Shown here one piece after another: positions 25,783 through 33,128 of a stretch of DNA of 64,000 nt (position 1 is the first letter of the stretch; the number at the start of each line of letters is the position of its first letter). The notes beneath the pieces were generated by a model. It saw only the letters and a list, made by a program, of their open reading frames with translations. It ran no database searches and had not been told where the DNA came from. The position numbers and the translations under genes are program-made. The DNA comes from an uncultured Clostridia bacterium (GTDB lineage Bacteria > Bacillota > Clostridia > Christensenellales > Borkfalkiaceae), in the NCBI GenBank assembly GCA_934254825.1, contig CAKQMB010000003.1:124001-188000 (forward strand), written 5' to 3'.

Positions 25783-26307
25783 TTATTTCGTAACATAGTA
25801 ATTAAGACCCGAATAATCGGATATAACGGTAAGCGTTTCGACCTTAAATCTTAAAAACTCAATCGTTTCGATTGTCGAATAATCGATTTGTCCGTCTGCG
25901 CCGTAGGCATAAATTCCGATTTTTGTTTTCTGCTCGGAAGCAATCGTACCGCTTAAATGAACCCACGTTTTGTCGGGCGTGTCTTCGCTTTGATTTTTCG
26001 GTTCGGGAATTTCTCCGTCGTAATCGAGAATAAAACCGATAATCGTATCTTTTCCGCATTTGCAACCATACCCCGACGAACATTTCCTTACTCCGCAGCG
26101 ATACACATTTCCGTCCGTAGCCGTAAGGTCGTAAGTAAAGCAATCGTACTCAATTGGTTTATTTACATACTGCTCGGGATAGTACTGCATATTAGTCACA
26201 ACGAGAAAGAAAGTTTCTTCGCTTAAAACATACTCGTTCCCGCCACACGACGAATTCGTAAAAAGTATCAAAATCAACGATAATACAATAAAAAAACTCT
26301 TTTTCAT
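25783..26307 (-). CDS. Lipoprotein resembling the YcgQ (DUF1980) C-terminal domain
   Basis: A 174-residue lipoprotein; the lipobox cysteine is residue 21 (TNSSC). The mature part has the layout of the C-terminal domain of YcgQ/TIGR03943 proteins: YPEQYVNKPIEYDCFTY, then CKCGKDTIIGFILDY where YcgQ has a two-cysteine motif, then WVHLSGTI. The match is judged by eye. There are four clustered cysteines in CGVRKCSSGYGCKCG. Its ATG overlaps the stop of the metal permease gene (26304-26307), so it is part of the zinc operon. A metal-binding or delivery role outside the membrane is inferred, not shown. Confidence 0.6.
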   Translation of the reverse strand: MKKSFFIVLSLILILFTNSSCGGNEYVLSEETFFLVVTNMQYYPEQYVNKPIEYDCFTYDLTATDGNVYRCGVRKCSSGYGCKCGKDTIIGFILDYDGEIPEPKNQSEDTPDKTWVHLSGTIASEQKTKIGIYAYGADGQIDYSTIETIEFLRFKVETLTVISDYSGLNYYVTK

Positions 26308-27149
26308 TTTGCACCTCTTTTCGCAAATTTTCCTATTAAAAGAAAGACAAGAAACACGGCTATATCAGCCGCGACGATAGTCGAGCCGACGGGAGTTCCG
26401 TTCGCGACGGAAACAAGAATCCCCGCAACCGCGCAGACAACCGATACGACGGATGAACATATGACCACGGATCTGAAACTTTTAAAGACGCGCATTGCGG
26501 AAAGTGCCGGGAAAATAATCAACGCCGAAATCAGAAGCGAGCCGACAAGATTCATCGCGAGAACGATAATTACGGCGATGATCACCGCAATGACGAGATT
26601 ATATATCTCCGCTCTGGTTCCCGTAGCCTTTGCAAACGTTTCGTCGAACGTTACGGCAAATAGCCTGTTGTAAAGCAATATGTAAGACACGATAGCCATA
26701 ATCGACAAACCGAGGCATATCCATACCTGCGCTTCCGTCAAGGTCAGAATCGAAGTCGAACCAAAAAGAGTCGAACACACGTCTCCCGACAAATTGGACG
26801 ATGTCGAAAAGATATTTAACAACAAATATCCTGTTGCAAGCGAACCGACCGAAATCATCGCTACGAGCGCGTCGCCTTTTATTTTAGCGTTCTGCCCCGC
26901 TCTGAGAAGAAGTATCGCGCAAACTATCGTTACGGGAAGAACTATCGCCATATTGTCGGTCAGCCCGACTATCCCCGCGACAGCCATCGCGCCGAATGCG
27001 ACGTGAGACAACCCGTCGCCTATATAAGAATATCTTTTTAAGACGAGCGTAACGCCGAAAAGCGACGAACAAAGCGCGATCAGAATTCCGACGATAAGCG
27101 CGTATCTTACGAAAGGAAACTGCAAATAAGTAATTATTTTATCAAACAT
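26304..27149 (-). CDS. znuB: Zinc/manganese-type ABC transporter permease
   Basis: A 281-residue ABC-3 family permease with about eight hydrophobic segments. Typical features are YALIVGILIALCSSLFGVTLVLKRYSYIGDGLSHVAFG near the N-terminus (given here by position 16-53), the DALVAMISVGSLA stretch and SALIIFPALSAMRV. It forms the membrane channel with the ATPase encoded just upstream (1 bp gap). Zinc is favoured over manganese because the partner binding protein has a histidine-rich loop. Confidence 0.92.
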   Translation of the reverse strand: MFDKIITYLQFPFVRYALIVGILIALCSSLFGVTLVLKRYSYIGDGLSHVAFGAMAVAGIVGLTDNMAIVLPVTIVCAILLLRAGQNAKIKGDALVAMISVGSLATGYLLLNIFSTSSNLSGDVCSTLFGSTSILTLTEAQVWICLGLSIMAIVSYILLYNRLFAVTFDETFAKATGTRAEIYNLVIAVIIAVIIVLAMNLVGSLLISALIIFPALSAMRVFKSFRSVVICSSVVSVVCAVAGILVSVANGTPVGSTIVAADIAVFLVFLLIGKFAKRGAK

Positions 27150-27150
27150 T

Positions 27151-27855
27151 TTAAGCCTCCCTCGCCTCGACGATTTTTTTGTAAAACCCCGATTTTATAA
27201 ATTCGTCTCTGCTCCCGAAAAAGCAAGGCTTCCCGACATACAGAATATGCGACGAATATTTAAGAGCGGCGGATATATCGTGCGAAATCATCACTATCGT
27301 TATATTTCGTTCTTTATTGAGTTTGTAAATCGTTTCGTACAACTCGCTCGTCACGACGGGATCGAGTCCGGCAACAGGCTCGTCGAGTAACAGCATTTTT
27401 TTCGTCGAACAAAGCGCTCTCGCAAGCAAAACCCTTTGCTGTTGTCCGCCCGACAACTCTCTGAAACATCTTTTCGAAAATTCGTCGATACCGAGAATTT
27501 TCATATTTGTAAGAGCCGTTTCTTTTTGTTTTTTCGTATAAAACGGACGAAATCCGAGTCCCGAAAGACAACCGGACAAAACTATTTCGTAAACGCTCGC
27601 GGGGAAATCCTTCTGCGCGTCCGTCCTTTGCTGTATATAGCCGATTTCCGTAGCTTTCAACCCGTCGCCGTACTCCACTTCTCCCAAAAGCGGCTTTTGA
27701 AGCGAGAGGACGGTTTTCATCAAAGTGCTTTTTCCCGCTCCGTTTTCTCCGACTATACACAAATAATCTCCGCCGTTGACGGTAAAATCGATATTTTCCG
27801 CAACGGCTTTCCCGTCGTAACCGAGCGAGAGATTTTTACAGGTAATTTCAGCCAT
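27151..27855 (-). CDS. znuC: Zinc-type ABC transporter ATP-binding protein
   Basis: A 234-residue ABC ATPase of the metal (ZnuC/AdcC/MntB) branch. Walker A is GENGAGKST (about residues 37-45), the Q-loop is IGYIQQRTDAQKDFPASV, the signature is ELSGGQQQRVLLARAL, Walker B is KMLLLDEPVAGLD, and the H-loop is MISHDISAAL. The DFPASV motif in the Q-loop region is typical for metal importers. Its start overlaps the end of the binding-protein gene by 8 bp. Confidence 0.94.
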   Translation of the reverse strand: MAEITCKNLSLGYDGKAVAENIDFTVNGGDYLCIVGENGAGKSTLMKTVLSLQKPLLGEVEYGDGLKATEIGYIQQRTDAQKDFPASVYEIVLSGCLSGLGFRPFYTKKQKETALTNMKILGIDEFSKRCFRELSGGQQQRVLLARALCSTKKMLLLDEPVAGLDPVVTSELYETIYKLNKERNITIVMISHDISAALKYSSHILYVGKPCFFGSRDEFIKSGFYKKIVEAREA

Positions 27856-28858
27856 TTATATCCCCTCCCTCGTCTTTTACCCCGAGCGCGATTTTTATCG
27901 CTTCGTAATTCTTTCTCATAAGAGAGAGATAATCGGCTCCGTTTTCCGTATCTTTTTGTTTTACCGCCTGCATGGAATCGAAAACAACGATTTGCTGATT
28001 TTTATTTTTCGTGGCGTTGATCACCGATTTCGCTATACCCTTATCCCCGCCGTCGATAACGCATACGCTCGAAAGATTGTATTCGTCGATTTTTCCCGCA
28101 AGGAAAACGACTGTTTCGAAAGACGCTTCCGTTTCAGCCGAACAACCCGAAAACGCCGCATAGCAATTCAGAGAATAATCGTCGGCAAAATAACGAAACG
28201 GAAATCTGTCGCCGAAAACAAGGGTTTTAACGCCCGAACTCCCGATAGTTTCTTTAAATTCGTTGTCGAGATTTTCAAGCTTCTCTTTATAATTTGCGAG
28301 ATTGCTTTCGAAAACCTCTCTGTTTTCGGGGAAAAGCTCGCAAAGTTTTTCGGTTATTTTACCGCAGGCAACGTCTGCGTTTTTTAAAGACAACCAGATA
28401 TGCTCGTCTTTTTCGTGTTCCTCGTGATCTTCGTTATCTTCGTGACCGTGATCCGAATGTTCCGCGTCGCCCTCTTCCCTTTCGTCTTTCACTAGATTTC
28501 CGAGAGCTTCGATAAGATTAAGCGTCTTATTCCTGTCTTTTTTGACGCTTTCAAGAGTTTTTTCGACCCATTCGTCGGACTCGCCGCCGATATAAATAAA
28601 CAAATCGCTTTGCCCTATTTTAACGATATCGTCCGCGCTCGGCTGATAACTGTGCAGATCTACGCCGTTTTTTCCTAGGAGAGTCACCTCGTATTCGTTC
28701 GTTTTTTCGCCTAAAATGTTTTTTACCCAATCGTATTCGGGAAATATTGTGCAAACAATGGTTTTTTCGGAGTTATCGCCGCTTTTTTCGCAGGAAACAA
28801 AGCCGCAACACCCCGCAAGAATGAATATCGGCAAAACTGCCGAAAGAATTTTTTTCAT
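27848..28858 (-). CDS. znuA: Zinc-binding lipoprotein of the ABC importer
   Basis: A 336-residue cluster A-I solute-binding lipoprotein. The signal peptide ends in LAGC with the lipidated cysteine at residue 17. Metal-ligand motifs of the family are visible: GKNGVDLHSYQPSADDI (first His), a histidine/aspartate-rich loop around residues 124-147 containing SDHGHEDNEDHEEH, DEHIWLS (second His), and FGDRFPFRYFADDY, in which the usual His is replaced by Arg-Phe. The His-rich loop indicates zinc. Only an AAAGGAG-like site precedes the ATG; no Zur or AdcR palindrome was found in the 120-bp leader. Confidence 0.93.
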   Translation of the reverse strand: MKKILSAVLPIFILAGCCGFVSCEKSGDNSEKTIVCTIFPEYDWVKNILGEKTNEYEVTLLGKNGVDLHSYQPSADDIVKIGQSDLFIYIGGESDEWVEKTLESVKKDRNKTLNLIEALGNLVKDEREEGDAEHSDHGHEDNEDHEEHEKDEHIWLSLKNADVACGKITEKLCELFPENREVFESNLANYKEKLENLDNEFKETIGSSGVKTLVFGDRFPFRYFADDYSLNCYAAFSGCSAETEASFETVVFLAGKIDEYNLSSVCVIDGGDKGIAKSVINATKNKNQQIVVFDSMQAVKQKDTENGADYLSLMRKNYEAIKIALGVKDEGGDING

Positions 28859-28937
28859 AATAAATTAAAATCTCCTTTTAAATAAAAAATCGCATTAAAA
28901 AAGAGCCGCCTTTTCCGATTTTTAAAAACGCGAAAAA

Positions 28938-28956
28938 GCCGAATATAATGTTCGGC
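28938..28956 (-). terminator. Hairpin between the small membrane protein gene and znuA
   Basis: Minus-strand GCCGAA/TTCGGC stem (28951-28956 with 28938-28943), 7-nt loop, followed by TTTTTC. A longer AAGAGCC/GGCTCTT pairing (about 28900-28906 with 28958-28964) could enclose it. It may act as an attenuator inside the operon rather than a full stop. Confidence 0.6.
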
Positions 28957-28980
28957 AGGCTCTTGAATTTTTATTCGATT

Positions 28981-29277
28981 TTAATTTAATTGGAGATCGT
29001 TTAAAGAAACCGGAGTGACGATTTTTAATTCGCGCTTCCTTGTATTAAACAAAATTAAAACAACCGAAAAAACAGCGATAAAAGATATTGCGGCGGAAGC
29101 AAGTTTTTTCGCGCCGTCCGATATCTCCTCCGCAATCCTCAGAACGGCGCAGACGGGACAGTCCTCCCCTACGCAATCGTGATTTTTGTTTTCGGCTGTA
29201 AAATTAAAAGAAAAAGCAAGCGCGACAATATAAAAAACAAGCAAAAACACGGCTGTGATTTTCACTCTTCTTTTCAT
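28981..29277 (-). CDS. Small membrane protein with CxxxxCxxC motif
   Basis: A 98-residue protein with a membrane segment near residues 7-27 and another near residues 62-83. Between them the outward loop reads NHDCVGEDCPVCAVLR, a CxxxxCxxC pattern with a nearby histidine, suitable for metal or redox chemistry. An AAAGGAGG site precedes the ATG. It lies upstream of znuA in the same direction, with a hairpin between them. I recall similar small proteins near metal transport genes in Clostridia, but cannot name a family. Confidence 0.6.
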   Translation of the reverse strand: MKRRVKITAVFLLVFYIVALAFSFNFTAENKNHDCVGEDCPVCAVLRIAEEISDGAKKLASAAISFIAVFSVVLILFNTRKRELKIVTPVSLNDLQLN

Positions 29278-29316
29278 AATGCTACCTCCTTTTTCGATTT
29301 TGTCTTTCGTGATGTG

Positions 29317-29709
29317 TTATTTTTTGCAGGCGCAACAATGAGCGCAGCCTTTGCCGTTCGTTTCGGATTTCGTCGAACAGCCTTTGCAAACGTTCGCGTT
29401 TTCGTCTGCGACGATTTCATCGTCATCGTCGTTTTCGCGCATAAACTCGTCGTAAACTTCTTCCAGAAGCTTTTCGTCGTCTATCGGAATCAATGTTTCG
29501 TCTTTTTCGTCGCCCGAAAGTTTGAATACGATCAGTTCGTCGGGATCTATTCCGTTTTTAGGTTCGGCGGGCTGAAAAAACACAAACCACTCGTCTTTAT
29601 AATCTATCGTGCCGATATGGTAAAACTTTTCAACGCTTCCGTCTTCGCCCGTAAGCGCAACGAATTCGTTTTCTTCGCTATGTTCGTTTTCAATAAACTT
29701 TTCGGTCAT
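29317..29709 (-). CDS. DUF1292 (YrzB-like) protein with cysteine-rich tail
   Basis: A 130-residue acidic protein. Residues 1-100 match the DUF1292/YrzB pattern (FVALTGEDGSVEKFYHIGTI, YVVF-like FFQPAEPKN, LIPIDDEKLLEEVYDEF). YrzB sits next to yrrK/ruvX in Bacillus and other Firmicutes, the same order as here (20 bp apart). The last 24 residues add six cysteines (CKGC, then GCAHCCACKK at the end), which is unusual for this roughly 90-residue family and may bind a metal. The family's function is unknown. Confidence 0.82.
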   Translation of the reverse strand: MTEKFIENEHSEENEFVALTGEDGSVEKFYHIGTIDYKDEWFVFFQPAEPKNGIDPDELIVFKLSGDEKDETLIPIDDEKLLEEVYDEFMRENDDDDEIVADENANVCKGCSTKSETNGKGCAHCCACKK

Positions 29710-29729
29710 ATTTTAAATCCTTTTATGCT

Positions 29730-30152
29730 TTAAGCTTGATTTTTCGATCTTCTGAGGTAATCTTCCAGAATATACGAAGCGGCTATCTTGTCGATCACGT
29801 TCTTGCGCTTTTCTCTGCGCATATCCGCCTCCAAAAGAAGTCTCCTCGCTTCCTTCGTCGAAAACCTTTCGTCCTGAGTGACGACGTTTATATCGGTTTT
29901 TTTCTTTAATTCCTCGATAAAAAATCTCGTCTTTTCGGTTTGTTCGCACTCTTTCCCGTCGAAGTTCAACGGCAAACCGCAAACAATCGTCTCGGCATAT
30001 CGGGACTTAGCAAGCGCGATAAGATAATCGATATCCTTAACAAGAGATTTTCTCCAATACGTTTCTACGGGTAAAGCCATTTCGTTAAACGGATCCGACA
30101 CCGCAACGCCTATTCTTTTATCTCCTATATCGAAAGCGATTATTCTTCCCAC
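29730..30152 (-). CDS. ruvX: RuvX/YqgF, putative pre-16S rRNA nuclease (Holliday junction resolvase fold)
   Basis: A protein of about 140 residues with the RNase H-like YqgF fold. The first catalytic aspartate is in IAFDIGDKRIGVAVSDP, ahead of CGLPLNFDGKE and DERFSTKEAR with the other acidic residues. I place the start at GTG 30152, six bases after GGAG; the longer frame starts at a TTG inside that site. YqgF proteins mature the 16S rRNA 5' end in E. coli, and a resolvase role is also discussed. It is followed by the DUF1292 gene as in Bacillus. Confidence 0.9.
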   Translation of the reverse strand: MGRIIAFDIGDKRIGVAVSDPFNEMALPVETYWRKSLVKDIDYLIALAKSRYAETIVCGLPLNFDGKECEQTEKTRFFIEELKKKTDINVVTQDERFSTKEARRLLLEADMRREKRKNVIDKIAASYILEDYLRRSKNQA

Positions 30153-30315
30153 GCGCGACTCCAAAAAATTTACTCAACTTCATTTTATCACTTTCGGCTT
30201 TTTTTTACAAGCCTTTTTCTTGATTTATTTCTAATAAAAGAATGAAATATTTCTTTTTACGCATACTGTTAAGGGCAGAAAATTGCCCGAGCGGAAGAAT
30301 ACCGAAGGAGGAATC

Positions 30316-30501
30316 ATGGATAAGAATTTTGCTTGCGGTATGGTTCTCGGTCTTTTAGCCGGAGCCTTGCTTGTAGCCAACTCGTACAAAGCGAGAAAAC
30401 TTGTTAAAGACGGTCAGGAGGAAATCAAAAACAAGGTTTCCGAAATAACCGAAAAGAAAGGCAAGAAAAACAGCGAAGACTTAGAAGAAGAAAACGGATA
30501 A
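30316..30501 (+). CDS. YtxH-like small membrane-anchored protein
   Basis: A 61-residue protein with one N-terminal hydrophobic segment (FACGMVLGLLAGALLVAN) and a long charged helix rich in Lys and Glu, the usual YtxH arrangement. GAAGGAGG stands seven bases before ATG 30316; I preferred it to the longer upstream frame for this reason. It ends at a clear terminator. The role of YtxH proteins is not settled. Confidence 0.75.
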   Translation: MDKNFACGMVLGLLAGALLVANSYKARKLVKDGQEEIKNKVSEITEKKGKKNSEDLEEENG

Positions 30502-30510
30502 AAGACGAAT

Positions 30511-30542
30511 AAAGCACCTGCCGAGATTTTGGCAGGTGCTTT
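30511..30542. terminator. Terminator after the YtxH-like gene
   Basis: A 12-bp perfect stem (30511-30522 with 30531-30542), 8-nt loop, with T-rich ends in both directions. It lies between convergent genes. Confidence 0.88.
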
Positions 30543-30561
30543 TACGTTTATCGTAATTCTT

Positions 30562-31461
30562 TTAAAAATCACCGATAAATTCTTTGATTATAGAAGTTTT
30601 TACAACGTAATCGGTTTGTCCGTCTTTGAAAAATTTCAAAAACCTTAAAAGAAGTTCCGTCGTTTCGTCGGGATGTTTTCCGGCTAAAACATTAAGCTTT
30701 TCGAAAAGTACTTTTCTGTAAATTTCAGGCTCGTACGAAATGAACGTATCGACGGAGATATCCGCGTTGTTTTTAAACGGCGCAACGTACAACTCTTCGC
30801 CTTTTTCCACGCTTTTGAAGTACCCCGACGTTACGGATATATCTCTTCCTCTGTAAATAGAATCTCTGCTCATACGTCTCAAAAGGCGTATATATTTCGG
30901 ATGAATAAGCTCGTTTCCGCATTGAACCCTCGTTCTTACGCTTATATAAAGCTTTACGGTTTCGTTTTTATCGAGTCGGATAACGTCATCGTTGAGAGAA
31001 TGAATTCCTTCGAAAATGACGATCTCGCCTTTTCGGCGTCTGATTTTCTCTCCCGATTCGATACTTTTCTTACCCACAAAGTCAAAATGCGGCAGAACCG
31101 TTTCTTCGCAATCGATTATTTTCCGGATATTTTCTGAAAGAAGTTCGGTTCTTATTCTTGCGGGAGATTCCAGATCGACGACCCCCTCCTCTTCCGGCAA
31201 AACGGTTTTAAAGTAATTATCGAGGGAAATAACATAAGAGTTCCTTCCTCTCTCGTTCAGAAGTTGTTTTATAATGTTTGCCGTCGTTGTTTTTCCCGAT
31301 CCCGACGGACCCGAAATAAGAACTATCGGCTTACTGTCGCCTTGCTCCGAAATTCTTTCGGCAATCAAACTTAAAGTCTCGCGGAATTTAAAATCTTCTT
31401 TTGCGTAATCCTCCGCGCTTTTGAAATTTTCGTTTATATATTCAGAAGTAATTATTTTCAT
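30562..31461 (-). CDS. Nucleoside kinase (uridine kinase/PRK family), short form without TGS domain
   Basis: A 299-residue P-loop kinase. Walker A is GPSGSGKTT (residues 51-59), followed by VISLDNYF (substrate-binding acidic region), FDFVGKKS, EGIHSLND and LLRRMSRDSIYRGRD (lid arginines). This is the C-terminal half of the common clostridial nucleoside kinase of about 550 residues, which has an N-terminal TGS and tRNA-synthetase-like editing part; those are absent here. Substrate could be uridine, cytidine or another nucleoside. It is convergent with the YtxH-like gene. Confidence 0.82.
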   Translation of the reverse strand: MKIITSEYINENFKSAEDYAKEDFKFRETLSLIAERISEQGDSKPIVLISGPSGSGKTTTANIIKQLLNERGRNSYVISLDNYFKTVLPEEEGVVDLESPARIRTELLSENIRKIIDCEETVLPHFDFVGKKSIESGEKIRRRKGEIVIFEGIHSLNDDVIRLDKNETVKLYISVRTRVQCGNELIHPKYIRLLRRMSRDSIYRGRDISVTSGYFKSVEKGEELYVAPFKNNADISVDTFISYEPEIYRKVLFEKLNVLAGKHPDETTELLLRFLKFFKDGQTDYVVKTSIIKEFIGDF

Positions 31462-31512
31462 ATCTTTTATATACTATGCCAGACAAGTTAATCGAGGTTT
31501 ATCGGCGCAATT

Positions 31513-31872
31513 TTACCGATATAAGCCCCACGCATTGCTCGTTGCTATAAGATTAACGCCTTCGGTTATGTCTTTTAAGATAATCTGCCCTATTTTTACG
31601 GGCGGTACGACGGTTATTCCGTTGATTATTTTCATCAGATCGAATATTTCGGACTTTTTTATCGGCTTATCCGTTTTTACGGAAACCATTTCTCCCGAAA
31701 CGCATTTCACGGTCGACGTGAGAACCCGTACCGGGCAGACGACTTCGTTTTCCGCGTACTTTTTTCCTCTCGGACAATCGTTTCCTCTGACCGATTCGAC
31801 TTTATCGCCGTTAAGCGTTACCGTTATTTCGCATCCCTTAGGACATTCCACGCAAGTAAGTTTCTTTTCCAT
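31513..31872 (-). CDS. DUF1667 protein of the glycerol oxidation operon
   Basis: A 119-residue protein with cysteine motifs CVECPKGCEI at the N-terminus, NDCPRGKKY and VVCPVRVL further on. DUF1667 proteins are the third partner of two flavoproteins in the glycerol catabolic operon of Clostridia and Thermotoga, and the cysteine layout suggests an Fe-S or metal-binding electron-transfer role. Its ATG shares a base with the stop codon of the upstream flavoprotein gene (TAATG at 31870-31874). Confidence 0.88.
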   Translation of the reverse strand: MEKKLTCVECPKGCEITVTLNGDKVESVRGNDCPRGKKYAENEVVCPVRVLTSTVKCVSGEMVSVKTDKPIKKSEIFDLMKIINGITVVPPVKIGQIILKDITEGVNLIATSNAWGLYR

Positions 31873-33128
31873 TATTCGTCACCCTTTATTTCTACGGTTA
31901 TTTCGTCCGATATTTCGGAGAAAAATTTGTCGGACAGATTTATTCTCTGCATTTCGCCCGGTACGACGATAGGTTTCTTTACCGTAAAAATTTCTTTTTC
32001 TCCGCTTTTTATCGATATAATCGGATTTTTTACAACCGATCCGACTCTGAAATACAACGAAACGTTCCCCGCAAGCTCAACGTCGATCTTTTGCGGCAAA
32101 ACATAAGAAACTTCCGCTCCCGCAACAGTCGGAACAAGCTTTTTGTTTCTTTCTCCGTTTAACGAATACTCAGCCGCGTATTTCCCCGCGATTTCCGATT
32201 CTTCGGACACAAAATCCACGAGATCGTGAACTTGCAACACGTTTCCGCAAGCAAATATTCCGCCTACGGACGTTTCTCTCGTCTGATCGACTACCGCGCC
32301 TTTCGTTCGCGGCGAAAGTTCCACGCCTGCTTCCTTGGAAAGCTCGTTTTCAGGGATCAAGCCGACCGAAAACAAAACCGTGTCGCAATCGAAATGAATT
32401 TCGGTTCCTTTTATCGGCTTTTTATTCTCGTCCACGGCGGAAACGACAACTCCGCTCACACGTTCTTTCCCCTCTATTTTCGTAATCGTATGGTTGAGAT
32501 AAAGAGGTATTCCGAAATCGTCGAGACACTGAACGATATTGCGTTTAAGTCCGCTCGAAAACGGCATAATTTCGCACACCGCCTTAACGTTTGCGCCTTC
32601 GAGTGTCATTCTTCTCGCCATTATAAGACCTATGTCTCCCGAACCGAGGATAACGACGTTTTTCCCGGGCAGATACCCTTTGATATTGACAAACTTCTGA
32701 GCCGCGCCCGCAGAAAAAATCCCCGCAGGTCTCGCTCCCGGGATATTGAGCGCGCCACGGCTTCTTTCTCTGCACCCCATCGCAAGAATTACGGCTTTTG
32801 CGGCAATTTGAAAAACGCCTTTTTCTTCGTTTATCGCCGTAACGATCTTTTCTTTCGTCAAAGACAAAACCGTCGTTCCGGTAAGAATTTTAATATCTCT
32901 TTTTTTTGCCTCTGCAATAAATCTGTCGGCGTATTCCGGTCCCGTTAAGCTTTCCTTAAAACGGGTAAGACCGAAGCCGTTGTGAATGCATTGATTGAGT
33001 ATTCCGCCGAGTTTATCGTCTCTTTCGATTATAAGAACGCTTTTTTCGCCCGACTCGTAAGCCTTTATTCCCGCCGCAAGCCCCGCAGGTCCTCCGCCGA
33101 TTATAACTACGCCGTATTGTTCGATCAT
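31872..33128 (-). CDS. FAD-dependent pyridine nucleotide oxidoreductase, glycerol operon
   Basis: A 418-residue flavoprotein. The FAD-binding GxGxxG is VVIIGGGPAGLAAG at the N-terminus and the NAD(P)-binding motif is NVVILGSGDIGLIMARRM. The sequence FACGNVLQVHDLVD is the second FAD motif. I moved the start to ATG 33128, which overlaps the upstream stop (ATGA, 33125-33128) and gives a normal N-terminus. It probably passes electrons between the glycerol-3-phosphate dehydrogenase-like partner and NAD or a quinone-independent acceptor. Confidence 0.9.
   Translation of the reverse strand: MIEQYGVVIIGGGPAGLAAGIKAYESGEKSVLIIERDDKLGGILNQCIHNGFGLTRFKESLTGPEYADRFIAEAKKRDIKILTGTTVLSLTKEKIVTAINEEKGVFQIAAKAVILAMGCRERSRGALNIPGARPAGIFSAGAAQKFVNIKGYLPGKNVVILGSGDIGLIMARRMTLEGANVKAVCEIMPFSSGLKRNIVQCLDDFGIPLYLNHTITKIEGKERVSGVVVSAVDENKKPIKGTEIHFDCDTVLFSVGLIPENELSKEAGVELSPRTKGAVVDQTRETSVGGIFACGNVLQVHDLVDFVSEESEIAGKYAAEYSLNGERNKKLVPTVAGAEVSYVLPQKIDVELAGNVSLYFRVGSVVKNPIISIKSGEKEIFTVKKPIVVPGEMQRINLSDKFFSEISDEITVEIKGDE

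Noticed and set aside
28859..28980. Zur or AdcR operator upstream of znuA
   Set aside because: No TTAACNRGTTAA-like or Zur-like palindrome was found; the visible structure is better read as a terminator-like hairpin.
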